Shown piece by piece: positions 1-13,645 of a stretch of DNA of 64,000 nt. The stretch comes from Streblospio benedicti. Taxonomy: Eukaryota; Annelida; Polychaeta; Spionida; Spionidae. The first letter of the stretch is position 1, and the number at the start of each line of letters is the position of its first letter. The position numbers and the translations under genes are program-made. The notes below the pieces were generated by a model. It made no database searches. It had not been told where the DNA came from and saw only the letters and a list, made by a program, of their open reading frames with translations. The stretch spans positions 39,675,698 to 39,739,697 of the forward strand of contig CM032669.1 of assembly GCA_019095985.1 (NCBI GenBank), given 5' to 3'.

Positions 1-3000
1 ACCATAAAGAAATATCGGGTACCTCTCTGAAGAACTTGTGGTACTTGTCCTATGCTTCATACACACAACAGCCGCTACTAAGGCAGGGATTATAAAGGAA
101 ATGGATGGACGACCTTAGGACTTTATACTGTGGCAGTGACAAAAATTGGGGAGTAACCCAAACTGGCCAGACTGGCCAGTGTTTTGAAATCTTACTGGCC
201 CTGCGAATAGTGAAGGAGCTAAACATCACTAAGGGGGTCTTGGGGCATGCCCCCGCCCCTGAATCTTTAAAATCTAAGCGCTCATCAGAGGCTATTTTAA
301 AACATTTTAAAGGGTTTTAGACAAAGCAAAAAGGCAGCCACAAGTTAAATTACACTTATTTGAATATATTTAAAAGTGTAATCAGAAGAAAAAAATCACG
401 TCGTGATAAAATGTGACTCCAGTAAACCATTGAAAATGTTTGCCAAACCAAAAACTGCTGAATAAAAAATTGAACGCTAAATGTATAGAAATACACAGCG
501 CATATGAATTTTCAGATAATATACCACGAATATGATCAAAATAAGACTCTCTTCATTCTAATAATGACCATAACTGAAATTAATGATAGCTGGTTTATTA
601 TATATGGTCCTGCATATGTTCCGATTGGATAGTTTCAATATACTTGTAGGATATATATAACGGATCAGACAAAGCCAAAGTAAACATTTGTAATTTACTC
701 AGAACCAGGACATTAATTAGGAATTATACGTTTTTCACTTTCCACAGTTGTGTGGTTGGTCATCAAATTAACAGTCAAACATTATATACAGATGTATATG
801 GTGGTGATAAATATAAATAGGGGTCCCTAAAACATTGTGTTAAATGGAGCTTGGATAATGACACAACGCATACACAACCATGTATTTTCACGGCAGAATC
901 GTGGTGAACTATCATTTTAGAACATCATAAGCAGGGACAACCCCCCCCCCCGCCGATCCCCCCCACTGGATACAATCGTGTTTGAACGCTAGGCAGGCAT
1001 GTGGGACCTCAGCTTTTACATTGTTGTCTTCCCAGCACAAACTAGCAGTCATTGTTCCAGACTCATTAACCGTACGCTTCAGTTGGGATAATACCATAAA
1101 GGGACCAAGTTATAATCACATGATGTGAAAAAACTCATGAAGCAAAACACGCAATATGTCATAAAAACAACATTATTCGCAATTTTGGTGGAGTTTCACC
1201 CCATTAGACATACTCAATAGATGCATGGGTTTGTTATGCATTACAGCAAATAATGGTCTGTTTGGGGTTGTGAGGAAAATGCGTACGGGTATTATTTGGT
1301 ATATATGGGTGTTGCTACGTGCTATGTTGCAGCTTTTAGCTGAAAACATAAAAATTCCAGTATTTGAGATTATCTATACGAAAAGAGGAAAAAATGTAGT
1401 CCAAGATCCAGAGCAAATTTAGGGGCTCCAAAAATCCAAAATCCTACTTAAACCAGGTGGAGCGATGGTGATGCTTCCTCTAAATGTATAGGTTTCAAAC
1501 AGAAACATTGGTGTCTGACCCTCCTCTGGTTTGTGTTTTACGGCTAGAGAACATTGAATTTTACAGACATTGGTCTCATATCAAACACTTATTTTTATTG
1601 TATTTGCATGTTAGGGGGCATACCCCGGTGACTCCATGCTACCCCTAAAATAGGAAATGCAGCACTAGCTTTGACATCACTTGGCAGTTGATTTGATCTC
1701 AACTAGTACAGTATGTATTGCTTCAGACACTTCTGGGTGGACTATCCATTACAAGAATGACACCGTGGCATTGATAAGTTGTCAAAGATGACAATTCTGG
1801 TTCCACTGCACATGTATTGGGCTTATAATTATCACAATGTTCTATAAAGTTTTCCATTGAGTTTCACTATTCACCTAGTAAGTTTGCTTTTTTGGTATCT
1901 CTATTCCCTGCCCTCTTCCATTTTAACATGATGTAGGATTGCTACATCACAACCAGGGCCCAATTAATATAGCGTGTGTGAGGCGGGAGGGGTGGGAGGC
2001 TGATTGGTTTCCAGTCAAGGGGCTTAATATTGAAGGGGGTCCACGTTTGAGATAAAAGATGATGACCAGAATTTGAACCGTTAATTAGATTCCCGTAGCG
2101 TTTGTTTTATCTTCAGGAAGCAATATTGCTTACATTATTGGGTAAAATGATTAACTATTTGGGCTTCTAACCCAAAGTGCATAAGGATTTGAAGTGATGT
2201 CGTGAAAGGTTTAAGATGAAAATCTCAGTCTTTTAAACTATAATAGAGATCTAACAAGGAGCAAAATAAAATAAAAACATTAACATTGTAGATTCAAGCA
2301 AACTATTGGACGTTTTATCATGACGTTCTGTCACATTACACTAATTTGATTGGATTTTAAGGTAGAATACTTAGTCTGTATATGGTCACGAATTCTAGAC
2401 TTGGTCTTCAATATAAAACTCTAGTTTTTGGATGACTCTTGCCGATTCTAACAACATAATCCTCTGGCTGAATTAGATTGACAAAGAAACAACACAAACA
2501 AAACAAAACACATTATTCAGCAAACAAACAATCAATAAAAGAAAGAAAGAAAAATCAAAACACAAGAAAATATGCCGTACACATGATGAAACATTTATTA
2601 GGCTGCAGTGATCAAATATCAAGAGAACAGACTCAAATAATATATTTATTCTACATGTTAAATTATGCAAAATCATCGTAATATCTGCATATAAGGAAGA
2701 TTGCTGGATATTTGCACGTGATATTCATCTAATACCACTAAAAGAATTAACACCGTGCAAACATTAGAAATGAGTAGAGGGGAAATTAGCTTCATTTCAA
2801 TTTCCACGCAACTTACTTGAGATGGAGAAAAAAGCAACGCTGCATATCACTCATTCAATTATCTTCATGGTCTGAGCTTTTTTGTGAGAAAAAAATGACA
2901 AAAACACTAAAAAAACACACACTGTGCCCGGGGATCGGTGAATTGCTGGCTAGTTAATGCATGAACAGCAACAGAGCAGCCAGAAACAATATTCAATTGC

Positions 3001-3349
3001 GAATAGCTGTCTTATGATAAAAGTCCGGCAGTCACTCAAATTACAAGGAGTGAAGGAAATAATTGGCACTTATTAGGACATATCATTGGATAGAAATATA
3101 AAGAGATGCATCATCATTTTATGCATTGATGCATGGATAAACTGTCGGGTGACGACCTGACAAGAACGGTTTGATGGAAATAGTCTTCAGTGGTTTGGCA
3201 GTCTGACATGTCGACAATTTTCTAGATGCTCTAGGTTCAAAAATTCTTGATAATTGAGGCCGAGTGCTCATAACTACACTAGCTCGTCATTGAAGTGGTA
3301 TTTTAGGAACAGACTCACGTTCCCACCATGGCCCCCCATTTTTATACAT
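1..3349. other. Non-coding AT-rich stretch
   Basis: No frame here shows recognisable protein features. The short open frames have random-looking composition and no supporting splice or initiation context. It contains an 11-base C run at 941-951, an A-rich low-complexity tract around 2478-2575, and the palindrome-bearing repeat listed separately. Confidence 0.6.
226..320 (+). repeat. Dispersed repeat with GGGGCATGCCCC palindrome
   Basis: The segment reads GGGGGTCTTGGGGCATGCCC and then a run rich in A and T. A related segment lies at 21663-21720 (GTCTGGGGGCATGCTCCC followed by an AAATTTTGAAATTTT-like run), and a fainter one near 1613-1635. The shared order, a GTC(T)-G-run, a CATGC centre, a C-run, then AAATTTT, shows copies of one dispersed element. 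The ends are not defined and the class is unknown. Confidence 0.5.
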
Positions 3350-3566
3350 CATTTCTCTAGCAAGCATACTTCTACCACGGTAGATGTATGGGATGATGGT
3401 ATCGTTCTGGTCTCTGGTCGTTCTGGTCTCCGGTCGTTCTGGTCGTGGGGTCGTGAGTTCGCGTCCCGGCAAGGCCACTTGATATAGTTAAGTGAAAGCT
3501 TGGGGTTTTAAAACCTGTCTTCTGCTATGTCTATTGTGGTAGAAATATGCTTGGTAGAAAGATATG
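3350..3566. mobile_element. MITE-like element with ~35-bp inverted ends
   Basis: The left arm near 3352-3386 includes AGCAAGCATACTTCTACCAC. The right arm near 3527-3562 carries its imperfect reverse complement, GTGGTAGAAATATGCTTGGT. Between them is a short GC-richer core with a repeated GGTCGTTCTGGTCTC motif (3410-3445) and a GAGTTCGCGTCCC stretch that recalls a tRNA B box. There is no coding capacity. This fits a non-autonomous DNA transposon. The target-site duplication was not resolved. Confidence 0.55.
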
Positions 3567-6500
3567 AGAGAGAACGTAGAAAATGAATTCCACAAGGACT
3601 GGGAAACGTACATATGTAAATATTGTGACCATTATCAGTGTTATGTTAAGTTTATCAAAAACAACAATATTTAAATCAAACCTTTTTTGGAGGTAATAGC
3701 ACTGCATGTCGCTTTGATATTCGTGACTGTCATGACAGATTTATATATTCAGACTCCAGAAAGGTACACGTGTACAATGTTAATCAGATATAGGAATATT
3801 AAATGTGACTGTAGTCATATAATAGCACATTTCTCACTATTGATGTCGTCACAAGTTAAAAAAACGTCAGTAAGTACACGCAGTTACATGCACATCATTA
3901 GTATCACTCCCAAAACTCCCACGAGAACAATATTGCCATATTTGTGAATGGTGAATACATGTGGGGAGCTGTTTATCTGTAACTCCCCACAGACGACATA
4001 GGCATTTGTTGCTGCGGTTCACGATGCACAATTCGTACTGGAGTAGGCAAACGCTTATTGTTAATGATGCATAGAAAGCAAATACAACTATTGTTGCCTT
4101 CACACCACCTCTGGAAACGGAAATTCGTGAATGGCTAATATGCAATACCTGCTAATTTTTGGTTTCCCTTCGATTTAGCACAGCCAAGTATTACCAAGTT
4201 TCAAGATTGTTGTCTTATATATTTGACGGAAATTGGATACACGTCATGCATATGGCCTTATATGCTACAGTATTTCGAAGGAAGGCACGGAAAATGCCCT
4301 GGTCCCTCAATGACCAAATGCATCATCATTTGGACTGTCTCGCAGAGCATTGTGGTCAAGAGGCATTTGTGTTCAAGTTCACACGTTGAATGCATGCTCT
4401 CCTCCCCATGCCCCCAGAAAATCTGAATATGCCATTTCACTATACAATCTGCCCTGATAAGATCTATATACACACGATTGAAGAAATGTTAGATCACAAA
4501 ATATAACAAATCGTAAATTATGAGCCGTGCAACTCCCCAAAAGTGTAACCCACCCGTAAATTGTCACCAATTAAATGGTGGCTGACAGCGACCGTTACCC
4601 CACCCACCCTTTTCTCGTCAGCACAGGTCTATTGTGTACATTCAGAGCTTTAATATGACACAAAACCGGTCTTTCCGCCACCATCCTGGCCTGACTCACG
4701 TTTCGTCCAAGTTGGACCTCGAGTGTGGTCATGTGAAGAGCAGATGAGTGGCCGGGTATTACAGAGACGCGAATGTGAAACCCCCTTTTTTAGTCTACAT
4801 ATATAGACATATGATACATTAAATAGCATCTACTATTCAATCTCGTTTTATTCGTATCAGTCCCATCGCCCTACACCAGAGAATAAGACTCGTGAGACTC
4901 TTGAGCGTGAGTATAATTTACAATGGTCACATTTTACGGCAGCTAGACCGATTTGGGGTGTGTGCACATGTGGTGAGAATTTACATCTTTATATTGTATA
5001 ATTTTCTTTATTTACATTATTGTGATATTGAAGAGACATAAACAGAAAGAGAAATATGATGAGAGAATAATTATGTAACTAATTATAAAGATGAGTATGT
5101 AACTAGTAAGGCCAATATGTGTGAAGAAGAATGACAAAAGGACATCATTGCTGACCTCATTGGGCTCGGTGAAGGCCTCTTTGTCTAAAAAATCAGAAGC
5201 ATTGCATTCTAAGTGGAGCTTCAAGAAGCCTGATCTTCACCACATGCTTCCAACATAATTTGTGAAATATCATAACGCTTCATAATGGAAGCATTCAATG
5301 TACACGTATATTGTAAGTGAGACCGCAGGGCCAGTGCTAGCCTGAAGAAAGGTCAGCACGGACAGGCCCTTTAGAAAGACGTCACCCCCAGGGACCCATT
5401 AACTTGACACGACCATTTATAATGTCTGCTGTTCCTCATGAGAATTGTACCAGAAGACGTTATCACGTGAAACTCACGATTTAACTATTTATGAACATAA
5501 CCGATCACGACCAAGGGTCGTATTCATGCCTGAGGTTTCAAACTTCCAATAAAACAATCACTTTAAACAAACGCCGAGCCCGTATACTGTAACCAACGAT
5601 AGTGTAACTGGTTACAATATACAGTAATATATATTCAGCCATACCCCCCGAAAATAGAACTGGCTATCGGATATTGTAACCCGGGTGTTCGTGTACCACT
5701 AATAACATGATAGCAGCCACCTGGCCCTAGGCCCTCTTCATCTTTGAATATGCTTTCTGTAGACACACCCTTCTATTAGTTACAGTCAGTTATACGATTG
5801 TGCAGTGTCGATTACATTGTGAATGTACTTAATGTGTATACTCTATTGGAAAGCGTTGATGAGACAGACGACAATGACAGAGTCCACAATTTCCGTCGAA
5901 ACATCACTTCTCGCTCCCGCAAACCCACAGCATTAACGATACCGTAATGTTGACGCTACAATGCACTACTCGTTATCTTTCTCTCCCCCCCCCCCCAAAT
6001 TAGTGTCAATGTAACAACATATAGCCCGGTGACCAAACAGGCAATGGCGGCGCTTATAAGAATATACTATGGAACTCAGTTGATTAATTGTGAACCAATT
6101 TGATTTGAAGCCATAAACATTGATCTGTGAGGGCCCCCTCAGCTCAAAACCCCGTTTTTAGACTGAGCAGCAATATCACGCTGTGTGTGATGCGAGAAAG
6201 GAGCTCGATGATACAGTTTAACAGCGTGGCGCATTGCAGACAAGACGAGTGTCACCGGATTTGTCCGTTTAGTCACGAGGGCTGGAGACGTGTGCGTGTC
6301 TGTCGTCTGTTCATGGTGATTAGCACATAGTTCTTGGCCACAGAAGAAGCTGGAGTGTGCTTGACCCAAGGAGAAGCTTGAGAGTTCAAGTTCAAATCAT
6401 TATGTGATGAGACTTGTTATTTAGATGTGTGATTTAAGGTCTAGTGTGATCAACACGTGTAATGAAGATTATCACTGTAGAGCATTGGAGGACGGACCAC

Positions 6501-7902
6501 GTGGGAGTACTATTATATTCTTCAATGTTTATTCCTAAAACATATGCATGAGTAGTAATTGATAATTGACAAGGAGGTCTACTTGTGAAACATTGAATCT
6601 TATCATAATAAGTAATAACGGCAAGCTAACATACATTGATCAATGACTATTGGTTATATTAAGTCAAAATGGAATGGTGCAATATGATATAGTGATGGTA
6701 TGGAAACATAAACATGACAAGATTTTTGTAAGACCATTTGGTGGGAAGGTTGGCGTACCCAAAAGAAAGATCACCGCGAATGACACATACATTTGATACC
6801 CCATCAAACTGTTAAATAATCACAGCCATCAGTTGTCAGCGTTTTGGATTAACTGGATATGGACATAGGGCAATGGGCTTGGGATTAAGCGACAGTTGTG
6901 ATATGAAATACGTCAAGAACATTAACTCAGTGTTGAAGCAACATATATTAAAACCTACAGCAGTCTTCAGTTAGCCAAAGCAACACTATGTGACAACTGC
7001 TCGTAATGAGTAAAGTAAGCATGTCTAATGGTCAACGTTTTGAACGTACAGCTAGATAATTGGGTGCCAATTTCATTTGCAACAATACGAGCAAAGGCTA
7101 CTCACGGTGACACCACATTGTGTAATCCTTTCAGCTCTGGTAAAAAAATGGTTGAGAACTTGAGAAGCCTTTCTGTGTTCCATACATACACACATAAAGC
7201 ATCAAACGTCAAGTCCTGCGCTTTGGACCTTGTTTGTATATCTTTCGCAAAAGAAGACGAGAATGAATAGCTGCTCCCAAGTGCAAGTTTATCAGTTCGA
7301 TGTGAACACATGCCACCCTATTTCACTCGATTTAGAAATTGTAATTCTAGCGCAAAGAAATGACGCTATTGTACTGGTTAAAGTCATGGAGATAATCAGA
7401 ACACTTGCATAGTAGTTGACTCACAAAATAATGCTTATTGTGATGAATGGGCTAGTTAACCCCGAACTGCAGCAGAGCCACTATGGTATCGTTTCAATGG
7501 ATGTTGGATACAGTGATTCTTCCACTACTATTTCTCATGGAGACTTGGCCCACTGTACGATGCATGGATATTCATGATGAATTGGATCTAAGATCACTGC
7601 CAGGCATTTTAGGTAGGTTAGATATTTTCAGGCCATGTGTAAGATTTGCAAGAAGGGGGCAGCTGCAGTTTTATTCATAAGGGGTGCGGCGATGTGGTGG
7701 GAATGGGTTTTAGGGTACAGTGGTGAGCTCATATCATTTAGAATTTTGATTGATTTGGTGGGTATGTGGGATGTGAAGGAATATTTATCTCAAGTTCCGA
7801 GGGGGCTGTGTGTGAGCGAGCACACGTGTGTGAAACGTATCGACTATAGCCTGGATCAGATGTTCTGACCTATCATTAGAGCACCTATAATATGCATGCA
7901 AT
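3567..7902. other. Non-coding stretch
   Basis: No gene recognised on either strand. A C-rich run lies near 5985-5996. A local inverted repeat near 5585-5627 (GTATACTGTAACC against GGTTACAATATACAG) is the only clear structure seen. Confidence 0.5.
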
Positions 7903-8016
7903 GGCAGATCCAGGTTTTTGGAAAGGGGTGTGTGGCGCACTTAAGAGATTTCATAGGTTTCCTTTGCGCGATCGTGGGAGGACGTGTAAAACAATATGAA
8001 AATGAAGTAGTTTTTG
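7903..8016 (+). mobile_element. GGCAGATCCAGG MITE, left part
   Basis: It begins GGCAGATCCAGGTTTTTGGA and continues with GGCGCACTTA and ATTTCAT, then TATGAAAATGAA. These blocks occur in the same order in the complete copy at 32329-32465. The expected right inverted end is absent; the sequence runs directly into the GT microsatellite. Microsatellite expansion at the interior of the element is the likely reason. Confidence 0.6.
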
Positions 8017-10142
<2,126 letters not shown>

Positions 10143-10260
10143 GGGGCGAGTTTATAAGGAAATGGGATGTGGGGAAAAAGTCAGAAAAATAGGGATATGG
10201 GAAATAAGATCAAATAAATTAGCGATGTGGGATTTCTTGACCCCTTCTCCTCCACCCCCA
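10143..10260 (+). mobile_element. GATGTGGG-minisatellite MITE, copy 1
   Basis: It opens GGGGCGAGTTTATAAGGAAA and continues with units around GGGATGTGGGGAAAAAG, then closes with GATGTGGGATTTCTTGACCC. The same order is seen at 17639-17850, 34980-35195 and, truncated, 37194-37297. The left GGGTTTATAAGG-type end and the right CCTTATAAACCC-type end are inverted repeats in the best copy; here the right end has degraded into a CT/C-rich run. Confidence 0.65.
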
Positions 10261-10708
10261 TCTATACATGCTAGGACATGTTGGTTCTCCATGTTTGCGC
10301 ATTCCACGTGCACTCCTCCCCCTCCCTCTATTGGAAATCCCTGATTCTTTAGCGAGATAAGAGATTACTATGTTTACTACATTTTAGCATAATTTGTAAT
10401 AGTCGCATTGATGGATCAGGAAAATACAACGACCATAAGTTTAGTCTTCAAAAGAGCGAGTATTCCCGCACTGGAAAGTAAAAATATTGAATTAAAATTG
10501 CAATATGTAGCATGTGAATGTCAGAGGCATCTGTGACATATTAGTTATACCTTATGATTTGTGGTATGACAATTCGCAATCATATTTGGCTCATAAATTT
10601 TTTTATGGGCATAAATATTCCCCATGGTCACTGTGTGTTCTACTTTCTCCATTGGGGTTCAATAATAACATTTCGTTTTGTCATCGTGGTTAAATAAAAA
10701 CAATTTTA

Positions 10709-10905
10709 ACAGTTTCTATCATAACAAAAAATAGTAAGAATATCACAGACATAATTATTTCGTACAGTTTCGTAGAATCATTAGAGGGTATAAGAATGGT
10801 TATAAGGGAAAATGATAAATTTTCAACTTTTTCATGTTTATTATACTATAAACTAAAACGCAACACAGCATATTTTGAAATGAACCTTTTATCATCAATA
10901 GTTTT
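10709..10905 (+). repeat. Direct repeat, left copy
   Basis: About 197 bp starting ACAGTTTCTATCATAAC is repeated at 11377-11572 with only scattered differences, in the same orientation and offset by 668 bp. The two copies flank a SINE (11033-11365) plus about 125 bp of unrelated sequence. A local tandem duplication followed by insertions explains the layout. Confidence 0.85.
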
Positions 10906-11032
10906 CATGGTATGGCACATTTTGTGGACACCACCCCGTAGGATTAAAAAATGGCTCAATCTTTGTTGTACTAATGACTTTAACTGGTATGTATAGGAAT
11001 TTTTCATATTTGCTGTTTATTATACTATGAAT

Positions 11033-11365
11033 GCTTCTGTGGCCGAATGGATAGGGAGTTGGACTTGTGACCAGAAGGTCGTGGGTTCGATTCCCGGTCG
11101 GGTCTGATGGTAAGTGTTGAGCAAACTTACCTCTAACAGGTTGCACATTGCTCCGTGGTACCTACACGTTAAATAGGTACAGGTCGGTGATAAGCGTGCG
11201 CAAACAGCAGCAATGCCGTATGCAGCCAGTATGGTATACTCCCCGGGGAGTTGAGAAAGATATATATGAGAATGTGCCGATGACCTGGTGTAAATTGTAA
11301 AGTCGTGAGATCAAAACTTGGATCAAGACTATAAACCAGACATTTACATTTACATTTACATTAAC
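11033..11365 (+). mobile_element. tRNA-derived SINE, copy 1 (complete)
   Basis: The head GCTTCTGTGGCCGAATGGAT carries an A-box-like TGGCCGAATGG, and GGGTTCGATTCCCGG carries a perfect B box (GGTTCGATTCC), as in tRNA-derived RNA polymerase III promoters. A ~250-bp body follows and contains TGTTGAGCAAACT, a CCGTGGTACC block and CCCCGGGGAGTTGA. The tail is a short (CATTTA)n array at 11340-11365. Three other copies are in the window. The anticodon stem is degenerate, so this is a SINE head and not a working tRNA gene. Confidence 0.9.
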
Positions 11366-11376
11366 AATGATCAACA

Positions 11377-11572
11377 ACAGTTTCTATCATAACAAGAAAT
11401 AGTAAGAATCTCGCAGACATAATTATTTCGTACAGTTTCGTAGAATCATTAGAGGGTATAAGAATGGTTATAAGGGAAAATGATAAATTTTCAAATTTTT
11501 CATGTTTATTTTACTATAAACTAAAACGAAACATAGCATATTTTGAAATGAATCTTTCGTCATTTATAGTTT
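11377..11572 (+). repeat. Direct repeat, right copy
   Basis: Partner of 10709-10905. Both copies share blocks such as ATTATTTCGTACAGTTTCGT and AGGGTATAAGAATGGTTATA. Similarity fades after the ATAGTTTT block at the right edge. Confidence 0.85.
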
Positions 11573-13439
11573 TTCTATGTAGATTGATTTTATGGACATT
11601 TACTAGTAGTATAATATAGCGGCTTTTAATATTTAACGAGGCATATCTCAAAACTAAATTTGTGTATGTAGTTAATGAATGTTTCATACCAAATTTCTAT
11701 GTAACAATTAAATCTATTCTTTACAAATATCGATAAATTTGAAGATATATGCCTTTTGAGAAGAAGCTTACTAGGGATTTTTTCTTTAATTTAAAATTTT
11801 GATGGTGAGAAACAATTGCTTTAAATAAAATTGTTATAATAACAAAGGAAGTGATGACCAATAGCGATTGAGTTTAACTGGCGGAGTGAAAGCCAATTCA
11901 AATATAAATCTGTGCAAAGGTCAACTTCTACTTTCAAACAACACATTTGGATGTTTAAGCTTTGGTTTATACAAGGTGACCACTGTGTATATTGATTGCA
12001 AACTGCTAGAGACCGCGTAAACAGACTTATAGAACTATTTAACTGTTTCCTGCAAAGAGTTTTTTTTCAAGAAGGTTAAATAAAATTAGGGGGCTTAACT
12101 AAATAGGTATATAGGAGTCACAAAAATCATTAATTACAGGCAATGAGATACACAGATCCCATCAACATCCGCAAGAATATATTAAAAACAAAATGTACAA
12201 TACTTTACATACACATGTGCATCAATATAATAACAGTCAGAATCATGATCAATGAAAGAAATTCATGGATGGAAACCGTTACAATTTGCCTGATACATTT
12301 GACCTATCATTCCTACATTTAGGAGACTAGCAATAAAAGTAGGTGATGATTACTCAATACTTCGTATCCTGGTAATGGACCCTAATAAAGCAATATATCC
12401 GGAGGACTGTTAGACAGCTCGTTTTTTTTTGCAGACAGACACAGACTTCATTTATTGACAACCAAAATCCTTGAGATATACGGGGAAAATAGCAGTGTTA
12501 GAAAGTCCGACGAATATCACTCATATAAAGAGACCATCTCTGTAATGAGACATTTCCCCACGGTCACATACCTTCTACTGAAAGAGATCCCCACCAACTA
12601 GCATAATGGATGTAAAAACTTATCCACGTGTGACTTTCAGTAAAAAAGGGGGTACTGTACTAATAGTTTCTTATCTTTAGAAGTTGATAACTTTAAGATG
12701 TCAGGCTGGACACCATCCCTCCTAGAAATTTCAACATCAAATATCTTTTACTATCCTCACTGATAAACAGAATCTCCATATTGTCTCCATCATCGCTTGT
12801 AATCTCATACGACAATGGATGATACTGTGCAGTTTGCTTGACCAACAATAGCATTGCGAAGGGAAATCAATCTCTACGTAAACTTGGCTGCCATGCAATT
12901 TAACTTATTAAATAACTCTTTAAACATTACAACGTCACAATCAAAACGCAGTGTAACAGTGACACAGAACACTGACACGTATCTTTCATCATAGATTTCT
13001 CAATCTATAAATTAATGATATTACCATTGTCGTTTTACCATTTTGCATATCAGCTGAAATGCTTTCACACCATTGATTATTTTGTAATTTTCCTTCACAA
13101 GAGATGCACAGAGAGGCGACCTAATCAAACTCGTGTTCGAACAAATTTACTTACTTTGACCACTACACTTGAAGATCTGTTCCTTATAACCGTTTAACCT
13201 CTCTGTGTGGGCGCAGTCAGGAACTACTTGCACATCGGCGAACTGTGCATAAGGTGCAAAGTGATAAGCGCAAATGTTGAGACTGATAAACTGTAATTTT
13301 TATGTCGTAGAAATACATGTATACATCTTCATGAGCTGAATTCATGGGTGACCAAAGGACCGGTATACTTCATTACAGGCCGGAGCAAGCTGTACCACAT
13401 ATAAAGACGTAAATGTCACCAGTACCAATTGACAGTGTC
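11573..13439. other. Non-coding AT-rich stretch
   Basis: Nothing recognisable as a gene, RNA or repeat was seen on either strand. Confidence 0.5.
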
Positions 13440-13645
13440 ATGGTTATTTTCGGTTTGCTCCGTGTCAGGAGACTGAATTTGAAATCTTAAAATTTGACGC
13501 ACAATTTGATTTAGAATTCATTTAAGATTTATCCAACGTTTCAAACACATGAGTATACTCTTCAGTAATTCATAAATTGAATTATTATTCAAATTTTAAA
13601 ATTCGAGATCTCCAGACACAAAGTAAAGATAAACACCACACATAG
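13440..13645. mobile_element. Foldback MITE with ~80-bp inverted arms
   Basis: The left arm (about 13440-13520) includes GTGTCAGGAGACTGAATTTG and AAAATTTGA. The right arm (about 13566-13645) is its imperfect reverse complement and includes CAAATTTTAAAATTCGAGAT and CTCCAGACAC. The arms are separated by only about 45 bp, so the whole unit could fold into one hairpin. No coding capacity. The family is not identified. Confidence 0.7.

Noticed and set aside
11033-11105. A real tRNA gene at the SINE head
   Set aside because: The anticodon stem does not pair properly and the sequence continues into a SINE body found in other copies.
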